Shown here piece by piece: positions 8,291 to 16,481 of a stretch of 64,000 bases of DNA (position 1 is the stretch's first letter; every line of letters starts with the position of its first letter). Both the position numbers and the translations under genes were made by a program. Source of the DNA: Halobacteriovoraceae bacterium (GTDB taxonomy: Bacteria > Bdellovibrionota > Bacteriovoracia > Bacteriovoracales > Bacteriovoracaceae); assembly GCA_020635135.1 (NCBI GenBank), contig JACKAJ010000015.1, positions 124,001-188,000 of the forward strand, in the 5' to 3' direction. Below the pieces are notes generated by a model that ran no database searches, was not told where the DNA came from, and saw only the letters and a list, made by a program, of their open reading frames with translations.

Positions 8291-8327
8291 AAGAAAAAAA
8301 GGAGAGTGGTTAGGGCAAACCACTCTC
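8291..8327. terminator. Rho-independent terminator hairpin
   Basis: Perfect 10-bp stem GAGAGTGGTT / AACCACTCTC with a 6-base loop (8302-8311 with 8318-8327). On the minus strand it is followed by CTTTTTTTCTTT, an excellent terminator. On the plus strand it is followed only by ATTTT, a weak one. Confidence 0.8.
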
Positions 8328-8379
8328 ATTTTAACAACATAAAGGGACATTATGGGGGGTTTTGGGGCTGCAAAACCTA
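8291..8379 (-). ncRNA. Candidate ~90-nt small RNA with sigma-28-like promoter
   Basis: A transcript starting near 8379 would begin with hairpin GGTTTTG-CAGCCC-CAAAACC (8377 to 8358), continue through a short A/U-rich single strand, and end in a perfect 10-bp hairpin plus T-tract (8327 to 8291). It lies in a 326-bp gap between a minus-strand and a plus-strand gene, and neither gene needs a terminator here. The boundaries are inferred from promoter and terminator only. An alternative reading is a terminated leader (attenuator) of the cysteine-rich gene at 7670-8233. I do not recognise an RNA family. Confidence 0.5.
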
Positions 8380-8385
8380 CTTAAT

Positions 8386-8412
8386 TAATCGGATAAAAAA
8401 AGGAATACTTTA
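8386..8412 (-). promoter_or_regulatory. Sigma-28 (FliA)-like promoter
   Basis: Minus strand: TAAAGTAT (8412-8405), 11-bp spacer, TCCGATTA (8393-8386). The FliA consensus is TAAAGTTT-N11-GCCGATAA, so 7/8 and 6/8 positions match with exact spacing. It directs the candidate small RNA that ends at the terminator at 8291. Confidence 0.55.
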
Positions 8413-8559
8413 GCTCCCCCGTCGGAAAAATGACACTTTCTAACAATTTCAAGAGCTTGGATCTAAAATTCATGGAATCTTCACATTCTCTTTTTTACTT
8501 CTGAAAACCTTTTGTCTAAAATTTAACTATCATTCTTTAACAGAAATAGTAGGTTTCCC

Positions 8560-9429
8560 ATGAAATTCGCTCTTTTGAGTTTATTGATTTTCGTCTCTTC
8601 TAGTTTTGCCCAAAGTCGATCCACCCCCATTTTTTATTACGGAAAAGATTTTTATAGAAAAAAAATGGATACCGACCGCCCGTTAATCAATCGAAAAGAT
8701 GCTAGACTTTTACTCAACAAAATTCTTGATAGTATTCACGAAAAGAAAAATAACACTTATGATGGCATCGGAAACTGTCAAAAAAACTGTTATGAACAAG
8801 TTGTTCTCGACTACATAAGTGAAGTCCGCCCCCTCGTCATGGCCGAGCTTCACTCCGAAGAAGTCATGAACAAAAGAACGCACCGCATTTCAAGAATTGT
8901 TCACACACCCTATTGCAATCTTCAGTATACAGTGAACCGAAATCGCAGAAATGGAGAATACCAGCTCCCTGACCCTAAAGACTTCAACGTTGAACATACA
9001 TTTCCAAAAAGTCGCTTTAACTCTCACTACTCATACGACATGCAAGTAGCCGATCTCCATAATCTCTGGCCAGTAATGAGCCGGGTGAATACATTACGAG
9101 GGAATGCCTCGTTTAAAGAAATTCCTGGAGAGTCCAGTGCAATTAGTTTTTGCAAACCAAGTGAATATGGAAAAGTGAGTGGTTCAGAATATTTTGAACC
9201 CCCCAATAATCACAAAGGGCAAGTTGCTCGGGCCATGCTTTACTTTGTCGTTCGCTATGAAATTGATCTCGATTCAAGAGAAGCTTCTCAATACGTCGAT
9301 TGGAATAAAACTTATCCTGTTACTGAGGAAGAGAAAAAGTTTAATGACGATGTCTATAAACACCAAAAGACACGAAACCCATTTATCGATTTTCCACTCT
9401 TGGTAGATTATCTTAGCAAAGAATTTTAA
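8560..9429 (+). CDS. Secreted endonuclease I family nuclease
   Basis: 289-residue exported nuclease of the endonuclease I (EndA/NucM) family with a His-Me finger fold. Seen: signal peptide (KFALLSLLIFVSSSFA), catalytic NVEHTFPKSRF with His146 as general base, then VADLHNLWP and VNTLRGNASF with the asparagines that bind the metal. Two cysteines near residues 73-77 and one near 119 may form disulfides. It acts in the periplasm or outside the cell on DNA or RNA; in predatory bacteria such enzymes degrade prey or extracellular nucleic acid. The next gene follows 5 bp downstream. The ribosome site is weak. Confidence 0.88.
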   Translation: MKFALLSLLIFVSSSFAQSRSTPIFYYGKDFYRKKMDTDRPLINRKDARLLLNKILDSIHEKKNNTYDGIGNCQKNCYEQVVLDYISEVRPLVMAELHSEEVMNKRTHRISRIVHTPYCNLQYTVNRNRRNGEYQLPDPKDFNVEHTFPKSRFNSHYSYDMQVADLHNLWPVMSRVNTLRGNASFKEIPGESSAISFCKPSEYGKVSGSEYFEPPNNHKGQVARAMLYFVVRYEIDLDSREASQYVDWNKTYPVTEEEKKFNDDVYKHQKTRNPFIDFPLLVDYLSKEF

Positions 9430-9434
9430 TTTCC

Positions 9435-10403
9435 ATGGGTAAACTGAACCACATCCTCACAATTGATATTGGATCCAATGCGATGCGAGTCAATGTTGTC
9501 ACGATTGATGGTGAAATTGTTATGGATAGCCCCTATTCTAAACGTTATCCCACTCGTTTAGGAGAAGATAGTTTCACCAAAGGAATTATCTCTAGGAAAA
9601 AAGAAAAAATGCTCTTTGAAATTTTTGAAGAAATCAAAATTCTTCAGAAACACTTCAAAGTAACTGACACCTTGGCCATTGCCACGAGTGCCCTGCGAGA
9701 AGCTAAAAACAATCAAGAAATCATAAAAAAAATCAAAGATCGCTTCGGGATAAAAATTGAGATTATTTCTGGAAAGCATGAGGCCATGTTGGCCTTTGAA
9801 GCTGTTCGCGAATGGATGGATATTTCCAAAGGCAATTACCTTATCGTTGACATGGGTGGTGGGAGTACGGAAATTATTCTAGGCTCAAATAACGAAATGA
9901 AAGCTTTCGAGAGTTTTCCTATTGGAACTGTTCGGCTCATTGATGTACACCCTCTATCGAGCATGGAAAAAAAGATTTCGAAATCGGTAGATGAAGTTAT
10001 TGAATATTTTAAATCTTACCCTGAATTCAGAAAACTCGATGGTATCATTGGTCTCGGTGGGAACTTTCGCCGAGTCGGGAAGCTTCGAAAAATTCTTTTT
10101 AGTAAAGAATCAACAACCTATGCCAATCTCAATGAAGTTAAAGATATCTATAATCAAATCTCCATGTTGACTTACGAAGAGCGAGTCAATCAACTTAAAA
10201 TGAGAAAAGATCGCGCTGATGTTATTGTTCCCGCCAGTTATCTCATTCTCACCCTGATGCAACAAGCGAGAGTGAAACAACTTCATCTTCCTCGAATTGG
10301 TATTCGAGATGGCCTGGTCCTTCTTTATCTCAATGAAAAAAAAAACTTAAAATCGATAAAAAAACTGATTAATTATAGAGAAAACGTATCGACGACTTTA
10401 TAA
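9435..10403 (+). CDS. ppx: Exopolyphosphatase / GppA family phosphatase
   Basis: Ppx/GppA phosphatase with an ASKHA fold, 322 residues, the short single-module form (full E. coli Ppx is about 510). Seen: phosphate-1 motif TIDIGSNAMR, ALATSALREA, phosphate-2 motif LIVDMGGGSTEI, and GLGGNFRR. It hydrolyses terminal phosphates of polyphosphate or pppGpp. It is convergent with PPK1 and overlaps its 3' end by 31 bp, so the synthesis and breakdown genes of polyphosphate face each other. No ribosome site is visible at ATG 9435; coupling to the endonuclease gene 5 bp upstream is possible. Confidence 0.85.
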   Translation: MGKLNHILTIDIGSNAMRVNVVTIDGEIVMDSPYSKRYPTRLGEDSFTKGIISRKKEKMLFEIFEEIKILQKHFKVTDTLAIATSALREAKNNQEIIKKIKDRFGIKIEIISGKHEAMLAFEAVREWMDISKGNYLIVDMGGGSTEIILGSNNEMKAFESFPIGTVRLIDVHPLSSMEKKISKSVDEVIEYFKSYPEFRKLDGIIGLGGNFRRVGKLRKILFSKESTTYANLNEVKDIYNQISMLTYEERVNQLKMRKDRADVIVPASYLILTLMQQARVKQLHLPRIGIRDGLVLLYLNEKKNLKSIKKLINYRENVSTTL

Positions 10404-12445
10404 AAGTTCATCAAGAGATCGTGAGTTGACTCTGGCAATTCTTTTGCAGCATCCACCAATTGATAATCCCCCGCTGGTTTAAGTTCCCATCGAGAAAGCG
10501 TATCTTTGAGCATTAATTTTAAATTTTGAGCAATCATTTTTTTATGACGTTCATCTTGAATGGGCGCAATAACTTCAACTCGGTTACTAAGATTTCGGTA
10601 CATCCAATCAGCACTTCCTATAAAAAACTCTCCTTTTTCCATATCTTTTTCTCCTTTAGAGAAATAAAAAATTCGAGAGTGTTCAAGGAAGCGACCGACA
10701 ACAGAATAGACTTTGATATTTTCGCTTAAATTTTTGACTCCAGCCTTCAGACAACAAAACCCTCTGACAAATAGAACGATTTCAACCCCAGCATTGGATG
10801 CTTCGTATAGTTTTTCTATAATTTGTATGTCTTCAAGACTATTCATCTTGGCAATGATCTTGGTTTTCTTCCCTTTTTTCTTCAAAGCAATTTCTTCATC
10901 AATGAGTTGAATAAACTTTTCTCGCATATTAAAAGGAGAGACTAAGAGCTGCTTATAATTTTTCTTTAAGTTCCGTCCTGTTAAAAAGTTAAAAAGCTCA
11001 ACAATCTCAGTAGTAATTTCTTTATTCTTTGTAAATAATCCAAAATCTGTATAGATATTGGCCGTGACAGAGTGGTAATTTCCCGTCCCGACATGAGCGT
11101 AGAGTTGATTTTTCCCAGCCTCTTCACGAATAACAAGCGATAATTTGCTATGAGTTTTAAATCCCACGATCCCGTAGACGACATGAACCCCTGCTTGCTC
11201 TAGTTTTCCGGCCCAAACAATATTTCGTTGTTCATCAAATCGCGCTTTCAGTTCCACCAGACAAGCAACTTGTTTTCCTTGTTCCGCCGCTCTAATAAGG
11301 GCATCGACAATGGGGCTTTGGTCTCCCGTTCGGTATAAAGTCATTTTAATGGCCCGAACCCGAGGGTCTTCTGCTGCTTCTTTTATAAATCTTTCAACTG
11401 AACTTTTAAAACTTTCATAAGGATGATGCACGAGAACATCTTCTTTTGAAATGACTTCAAATAAGCTATTCACATTGAGAAAGGCCAATGGAGTTTTCGG
11501 AACCCAGGTAGGAAATTTTAACTTAGGAAGATTGAGTTCAATAATGGGTTTGAGGGAAGTAAAGTCAATGGGCGATTTAACCTCATAAACGTCATTACTG
11601 GTTAATTCGAGTTCTTCTTTGAGAAAATTTAAAATCCAAGGATCGGGTTTCTCTAAGCACTCTAGTTGTACAGGTTCTGCAAATTTTCTTTCTTTAACAA
11701 CTTCTGAAACCATCTCAAGAAGATCTTCAGCATCTTCATCATCTTTCTCTAAATCAGCATTACGAATTAATCGAAAAGAAAGTGTTCCCACTACATCCAT
11801 TCCCGGGAAGAGCAAATCCAAATTATTTTTTAAAATTTGCAGGATTGAAATAAATTTTTGATCTGCTTCACTACTGCTAGGTGCTTTCACCCAGCGTGGA
11901 ATAAAATCTGGAATTTTTATCCGAGAAAAAAATGTTTCTTCCTCTCCTTTCGGATACTTTAAGGCCACTCCCAATGATGTCGAAAGATTCGATATAAAGG
12001 GAAAAGGGTGACCAGGATCGACTGAAAGTGGAGTGAGGATAGGAAAAATATTTGATTTAAAAAACTTTCTTAAATTTATTTTTTCTTTTTGTTCTAAATC
12101 ATTCCACTCGACTAATTGAATCCCATTCAATTTAAGTTCTTTATGGATGTTTTTAAAAATTTTGTATTTTTCAATAATGTCTTCTTGGATAATTTCGCGA
12201 ATCTTTTTTAATTGTTCTTCTGGGGTGAGCCCATCGATAGAAAGTACCTGAAATCCTGACTCCATCTGGCGCTTGAGTCCACCCACTCTTTTCATGACAA
12301 ATTCATCGAGGTTAGAAGTAAATATACTTAAAAACCTCAATCTCTCTAAAAGAGGGTGTCTTTTATCTTTGGCTTGATAAAGAACTCTCCGGTTAAAGGC
12401 TAACCAGGAGAATTCTCTATTATTATAATGATCGTAATTTCCCAC
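10373..12445 (-). CDS. ppk1: Polyphosphate kinase 1
   Basis: PPK1, 690 residues, normal length. It reversibly polymerises the ATP gamma-phosphate into polyphosphate at the membrane. Seen: N-terminal helical domain (NREFSWLAFNRRVL, FTSNLDEFVMKRV), the first catalytic PLD-like region with KTHSKL (phospho-accepting histidine, near residue 430), AHVGTGNYH, and the second PLD-like region with GRFLEHSRIF. The start is GTG at 12445, 6-7 bases after AGAGGAT. It is 10 bp downstream of nhaC in the same direction and convergent with ppx with 31 bp of overlap. Confidence 0.95.
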   Translation of the reverse strand: MGNYDHYNNREFSWLAFNRRVLYQAKDKRHPLLERLRFLSIFTSNLDEFVMKRVGGLKRQMESGFQVLSIDGLTPEEQLKKIREIIQEDIIEKYKIFKNIHKELKLNGIQLVEWNDLEQKEKINLRKFFKSNIFPILTPLSVDPGHPFPFISNLSTSLGVALKYPKGEEETFFSRIKIPDFIPRWVKAPSSSEADQKFISILQILKNNLDLLFPGMDVVGTLSFRLIRNADLEKDDEDAEDLLEMVSEVVKERKFAEPVQLECLEKPDPWILNFLKEELELTSNDVYEVKSPIDFTSLKPIIELNLPKLKFPTWVPKTPLAFLNVNSLFEVISKEDVLVHHPYESFKSSVERFIKEAAEDPRVRAIKMTLYRTGDQSPIVDALIRAAEQGKQVACLVELKARFDEQRNIVWAGKLEQAGVHVVYGIVGFKTHSKLSLVIREEAGKNQLYAHVGTGNYHSVTANIYTDFGLFTKNKEITTEIVELFNFLTGRNLKKNYKQLLVSPFNMREKFIQLIDEEIALKKKGKKTKIIAKMNSLEDIQIIEKLYEASNAGVEIVLFVRGFCCLKAGVKNLSENIKVYSVVGRFLEHSRIFYFSKGEKDMEKGEFFIGSADWMYRNLSNRVEVIAPIQDERHKKMIAQNLKLMLKDTLSRWELKPAGDYQLVDAAKELPESTHDLLMNFYKVVDTFSL

Positions 12446-12455
12446 TTTTTATCCT

Positions 12456-13886
12456 CTAGGCCGCATCAATATTATCTGAAGCTTTGAGAATTCCAATTTT
12501 AAAGGAAGCAATAAAAATTGAGACTAAAGGAGTCACAAGATTGAAGAAACAGTAAGGAAGATAGGAAAGAGTTTCAACTCCTAAGATGTTACTAAAATAT
12601 GCTCCCCCTGAGTTCCATGGAACAAGTACAGAAGTGACTGTTCCTCCATCTTCAAGTGTTCGAGAGAGATTTACTGGAGCCAATCCAAATTTTTGGTAGG
12701 CTTCACGAAACATTCTCCCTGCAACAACAATAGATAAGTACTGATCAGAGGCAGTGATATTGAGAAAAATACAACTCGCTAAAGTGGCTCCCACCAAAGT
12801 CCCTACACCACTGACAAATTTAAGAAGATGCATGGCCAAAGTTTCAAGATAGCCACAGGCTTCCATCATTCCTCCAAAAAACATCGCCATCATAATAAGC
12901 CAAACTGTATTGAGCATGCTTGACATGCCCCCGCGACTAAAAAGTGAATCAACAAAACTATTGCCTGTTTCACTAACAAACCCATCACTGGCCACTTTGA
13001 TAATCACTTCATAACTATTGCTTCCCAAAAGTTTTTCTTGAAAAAATAATGCGAGAACAACACCTGCGAGTGTCCCCAAAAGCATCGATGGAAGAGCGGG
13101 AAGTTTTTTATAGACAAGAAAAAGAACTAGTCCGGGTGCGAGAAACATCAATGGGCTAATATAAAAAGCTTTTTCGATAACACTCATAACTTCGTTAACT
13201 TGGTCGAGAACAACTTCATGAGAAGAAAACTGCAACCCCAATACAAAAAAACCAAGGACTGCCAAAGTGATCGCAGGAATAGTTGTTATCAGTAAATAGC
13301 GAATATGATCAAAGAGATTTGAACCTGCCATGGCCGGGGCCAGGTTTGTCGTGTCAGAGAGTGGAGAAAGCTTATCACCAAAATAACTTCCGCTAATGAC
13401 TGCCCCAGCAACCATCGGGAGGGGAATTCCTAGTGTTTGTCCAACGCCAATCAAAGCGATCCCGACTGTTCCTCCTGTTGACCAGCTACTTCCGGTGGCC
13501 AAGGAAACAAAACTGCATATCAAACAAGCCGTTGGCAAGAAAAATTGTGGGCTCATGATTTTGATCCCGTAATAAATCATAGTAGGAACGACCCCTGAGA
13601 GGATCCAAATCCCAATCAAACTCCCAACACTCAAGAGAATAAGATTAGCCTGCATTGAATGTTTTATAGAATGTATAGCTGCCAGTTCGAGATCGTAATA
13701 ATTAAGTTTTCGAAGGAGCTTTCCCATCAACATCGCCACAAATCCGCTGAGAAAAAGCGCCATCTGGTTAGGACCAGCAGTCGCATTGTCTTTATAGATC
13801 TTTACATTGACGATCAACAGGACCACGAGAACAATAACAGGAAGGATGGCTTCAAAGATCGAAATCTCACTTTCACTTTTTTTCAA
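12456..13886 (-). CDS. nhaC: NhaC-type Na+/H+ antiporter
   Basis: Secondary transporter of 476 residues with about 11-12 membrane spans, NhaC family. Seen: the family core SSWSTGGTVGIALIGVG, GSYFGDKLSPLSDTTNLAPA and late TSVLVPWNSGGAY. It exchanges sodium (or malate/lactate-coupled sodium in some relatives) for protons in the inner membrane. TTG start at 13886, supported by AAGGAGA seven bases upstream. It leads a probable operon with ppk1. The use of a sodium antiporter would suit a marine or brackish relative, though this is weak evidence. Confidence 0.9.
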   Translation of the reverse strand: MKKSESEISIFEAILPVIVLVVLLIVNVKIYKDNATAGPNQMALFLSGFVAMLMGKLLRKLNYYDLELAAIHSIKHSMQANLILLSVGSLIGIWILSGVVPTMIYYGIKIMSPQFFLPTACLICSFVSLATGSSWSTGGTVGIALIGVGQTLGIPLPMVAGAVISGSYFGDKLSPLSDTTNLAPAMAGSNLFDHIRYLLITTIPAITLAVLGFFVLGLQFSSHEVVLDQVNEVMSVIEKAFYISPLMFLAPGLVLFLVYKKLPALPSMLLGTLAGVVLALFFQEKLLGSNSYEVIIKVASDGFVSETGNSFVDSLFSRGGMSSMLNTVWLIMMAMFFGGMMEACGYLETLAMHLLKFVSGVGTLVGATLASCIFLNITASDQYLSIVVAGRMFREAYQKFGLAPVNLSRTLEDGGTVTSVLVPWNSGGAYFSNILGVETLSYLPYCFFNLVTPLVSIFIASFKIGILKASDNIDAA

Positions 13887-14045
13887 GACTATTTCTCCTT
13901 AGCATGAGCTAAAAAACGCAAGGCATAAACTTTAATCACTTGAACGTTTTTGCAAAAACTTATATCAACAAGATCTATAACAAATTGACAAAAAAAAAAC
14001 TATTTGAAAATATGAGTTTACTGCCAAGATTTAAAGGGTTTAGAT

Positions 14046-14285
14046 TTGTTGAAAAAATTGTTCATTTTTATATTTCCGCTTTGCGTCTTAAGCGCCGCTT
14101 TTGGTGCTGCCACTCCGATTGAATCGTTATTTCCAGTCAATTTCAGCACTGAAAGTCACGTAAACCAAGACCTGGAAGAAGATTTCTCTTCATATTCGGG
14201 TTACGTTCACGATATCGAAGTGAATAATCTCGAAAATAAGCAAATTGAGATCATAGAGGACTCAATTGAACTCGCTAGAAAATAA
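14046..14285 (+). CDS. Small secreted protein, 79 residues
   Basis: Signal peptide (KKLFIFIFPLCVLSAAFGA) followed by a short acidic mature peptide of about 58 residues. No family recognised. TTG start at 14046 supported by AAAGGG seven bases upstream. A perfect TTGACA at 13985 followed by A/T-rich sequence may be its promoter, though the -10 is unclear. Its last 20 bases overlap the LOG-family gene, so the two are translationally coupled. Confidence 0.6.
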   Translation: MLKKLFIFIFPLCVLSAAFGAATPIESLFPVNFSTESHVNQDLEEDFSSYSGYVHDIEVNNLENKQIEIIEDSIELARK

Positions 14286-14823
14286 TCTCTCACTCGCAGT
14301 ATTTTGTTCTGCCAGTAATAACGTCCCTAAAAAATATTTTGAGCGCACAGCGCAATTCGGAGCTCTCATCGCAGAACGTGGGTACCATCTCATCTATGGC
14401 GGGGCTTCCGTCGGATTAATGGGAACTTTGGCCGACAGTGCTTTGGCCAAAAAAGCTCGTGTCACTGGTGTAATCCCTACAGTTATCTTGCAAAGAGAAG
14501 TGGCCCATAAAAATCTCGCGGAACTTATTGAAACAGAAAATATGCATGGGAGAAAAGAGAAGATCTATCATCTTTGTGATGCTGTGGCCGTCCTTCCAGG
14601 TGGACTTGGAACTCTCGACGAGGCTTTTGAATTTATGACTTGGAATCAATTGGGTATTCACAATAAAAAAATTGGTTTTCTCAATTGGTTTGGCTTCTTT
14701 GATCCTATTCGTGAATTTTGCTTAAATGCTCAAAAAGAAAAATTCATTAAAAATTATGATAATTTTACTCCAAGTTTTTTTGAAGATGATAAAGAATTTC
14801 TAAATTGGATTGCCCATGGATAA
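14266..14823 (+). CDS. LOG family protein (TIGR00730)
   Basis: Rossmann-fold LOG-family protein of 185 residues. The family includes cytokinin riboside 5'-monophosphate phosphoribohydrolases and bacterial nucleotide N-glycosidases such as PpnN. Seen: YGGASVGLMG (GGxxxGLMG), HGRKEKIYHLCDAVAVLPGGLGTLDE with the catalytic PGGxGTxxE motif, and FMTWNQLG. Cytosolic. TTG start at 14266 with AGAGGA five bases upstream. It overlaps the small secreted gene before it and the permease after it. In a bacterium the likely role is AMP/GMP nucleosidase-type nucleotide turnover (inferred). Confidence 0.85.
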   Translation: MNSLENNLSLAVFCSASNNVPKKYFERTAQFGALIAERGYHLIYGGASVGLMGTLADSALAKKARVTGVIPTVILQREVAHKNLAELIETENMHGRKEKIYHLCDAVAVLPGGLGTLDEAFEFMTWNQLGIHNKKIGFLNWFGFFDPIREFCLNAQKEKFIKNYDNFTPSFFEDDKEFLNWIAHG

Positions 14824-15880
14824 AAACTCTCAGCAATCCAAACAGGAAACTTACTTTTTCATGTTCCTCTTTGTTGTTATTGCGCTTTTATTGTTTAAAA
14901 TACTTCTTCCACTCTCTGGTCCTATTCTCTTTGGTGGTATCCTTGCAGGAACTTTCCTTCCTCTCAAAAGACATTTAAAAGAAAAGTATCCTAAGTGGAG
15001 TCAGGAAAAAACATCTATCATCATTTGCTTAATTATTACTGTTGGTTTAATTGTTCCTGGCGTTCTTTTAAGTATTCAGGTTTCAAAGGAAGCCATAAAC
15101 GTTTACGGAAATATCCAAGAATTTATTGAAAATGGAAAAATGCAGAACTTTCTCTTTGGTGAGGGCAAATTTGCTTCCCTGCTTAATTCAGTTTCTCATC
15201 TAATAGGAGTACATCTCACTTGGGAAACTCTCCAAGATACCCTGCTTGGTTACGGGCAAAAGTTTAGCTCCACTCTCCTCAATACTCTTAATTATTTTAT
15301 TGGAAACGTTCTAAAATTTCTTTTTAACTTTTTTATTACAATGCTAACTGTGTATGGGCTTTTGGCCGAGGGAACAAACCTTAAAAAATATGTTTTTGCA
15401 CTCTCTCCTCTTCCCGAAGAAGACGAAAAACTTCTGCTCGATCGATTTAACCAAATGAATTATGTTTCATTAGTTTGCAATGGTGTTGGTGGAATTATCC
15501 AAGGAGGAATTGCTGGAATAATCTTTTTTGTTCTTGGAGTTGGATCCCCCTTTCTGCTAACGAGTATAATGATCGTCCTGGCCTTTATTCCATTACTTGG
15601 AATTTCTATCATTTACATCCCTGTAACATTTTTCCTCTTCCTAGAAGACCGAGTGTTCGCGGGAATTATTCTTTTTGTTCTCTGTACTGTGCTTGCTCTC
15701 TGGGCTGAAAACTGGTTTAAGCCTAAATTCATCGGTGATCGCATTAAAATCAATTCACTTTTTGTTCTCATGACAATTGTTGGCGGGATGTCTGCTTTTG
15801 GAATTACGGGAGTCTTTTACGGACCTTTGATTGGGATTATGTTTCTTACTATCGCAACGATGTACAGTGAGAGATTCTAG
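14816..15880 (+). CDS. AI-2E family transporter (PerM/TqsA-like)
   Basis: 354-residue inner membrane protein of the AI-2E/PerM family, with about 8 membrane spans arranged as two N-terminal helices, a soluble segment (residues ~60-150), then the C-terminal bundle. Seen: the family end AENWFKPKFIGDRIKIN followed by FVLMTIVGGMSAFGITGVFYGPLIG. Members export AI-2 or act as Na+/H+ antiporters, so the substrate is unclear. ATG 14816 overlaps the stop of the LOG gene (8 bp); a TTG at 14810 is less likely. Confidence 0.85.
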   Translation: MDKNSQQSKQETYFFMFLFVVIALLLFKILLPLSGPILFGGILAGTFLPLKRHLKEKYPKWSQEKTSIIICLIITVGLIVPGVLLSIQVSKEAINVYGNIQEFIENGKMQNFLFGEGKFASLLNSVSHLIGVHLTWETLQDTLLGYGQKFSSTLLNTLNYFIGNVLKFLFNFFITMLTVYGLLAEGTNLKKYVFALSPLPEEDEKLLLDRFNQMNYVSLVCNGVGGIIQGGIAGIIFFVLGVGSPFLLTSIMIVLAFIPLLGISIIYIPVTFFLFLEDRVFAGIILFVLCTVLALWAENWFKPKFIGDRIKINSLFVLMTIVGGMSAFGITGVFYGPLIGIMFLTIATMYSERF

Positions 15881-15902
15881 AAGTCGATCTAAAAACTAAC
15901 AC

Positions 15903-16343
15903 TTACTTTTTGTATTTTTTAAAAAAATCGCTGATGACTTGTGCCAATTCTTGAAATTCATCACCTTTTCGAAACTTGAGATTGGCCAGCCTATCGAAAT
16001 CTTCTGGAGATGACTCTTGCAGCATTAATTTTAATTTATGAATCGGACCGACTATCCGGTGAGTTAAAAGTAATCCTGTTAAAAAGAGTATCAAAGTAAA
16101 AAGAATAATCATTCCAAGTAATGTATAAAAAGCGTGAATAACTCTATCGTTGAGTAACTGGGCGAGATTGACATTCGCGTTTGAAAGATAATTCATAATT
16201 TCGACATAAACATCAAAGAGCAAATAAAAAACACCACTTAAAATGAGAAGTGATACAGAAATTGCAACGCTCGCAAAATATAAGGAATATTTAAATTGAA
16301 ACTTTCGGTTATTGATGACTATTTTTCGTTTAAATTTTGCCAT
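15903..16343 (-). CDS. Membrane protein with HAMP-like domain, no output domain
   Basis: 146-residue protein: short basic N-terminus, membrane span (~residues 20-43), periplasmic segment of about 35 residues, second span (~77-100), then a HAMP-like region (THRIVGPIHKLKLML and later FRKGDEFQELAQVI). The protein ends there, without kinase, methyl-accepting or cyclase domain. ATG 16343 is preferred, with AAAGG seven bases upstream; GTG at 16349 is possible. It may be a stand-alone sensor that signals by partner contact, or a small membrane regulator. It is convergent with the AI-2E permease gene. Confidence 0.65.
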   Translation of the reverse strand: MAKFKRKIVINNRKFQFKYSLYFASVAISVSLLILSGVFYLLFDVYVEIMNYLSNANVNLAQLLNDRVIHAFYTLLGMIILFTLILFLTGLLLTHRIVGPIHKLKLMLQESSPEDFDRLANLKFRKGDEFQELAQVISDFFKKYKK

Positions 16344-16481
16344 GACCACACCTTTGCTCCACCTTTGTTAAGTAAGCGAGCCCTTTACTAATATTTTAGT
16401 TCAAAGTTGCGGTGAATAAAAGTCTCAAAGTGTTTTACTCTGACTCTATGGCTGATCTTTTTACTCGCCTTTGGATTATTC

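Noticed and set aside
8285..8345. AGGGCAAACC inside the hairpin at 8302-8327, similar to a piece of the GEMM-I c-di-GMP riboswitch
   Set aside because: The rest of the GEMM core is missing and the bases are part of a simple perfect terminator stem. No riboswitch called.
13887..13945. TAAAGTTT on the minus strand upstream of nhaC, as in a sigma-28 promoter
   Set aside because: At 11-12 bp downstream there is only TTTTTAGC, not a GCCGATAA-like box.
13940..14122. 60-codon plus-strand frame overlapping the small secreted gene at 14046
   Set aside because: The other frame has a ribosome site at its start and encodes a proper signal peptide; this frame is its shadow.
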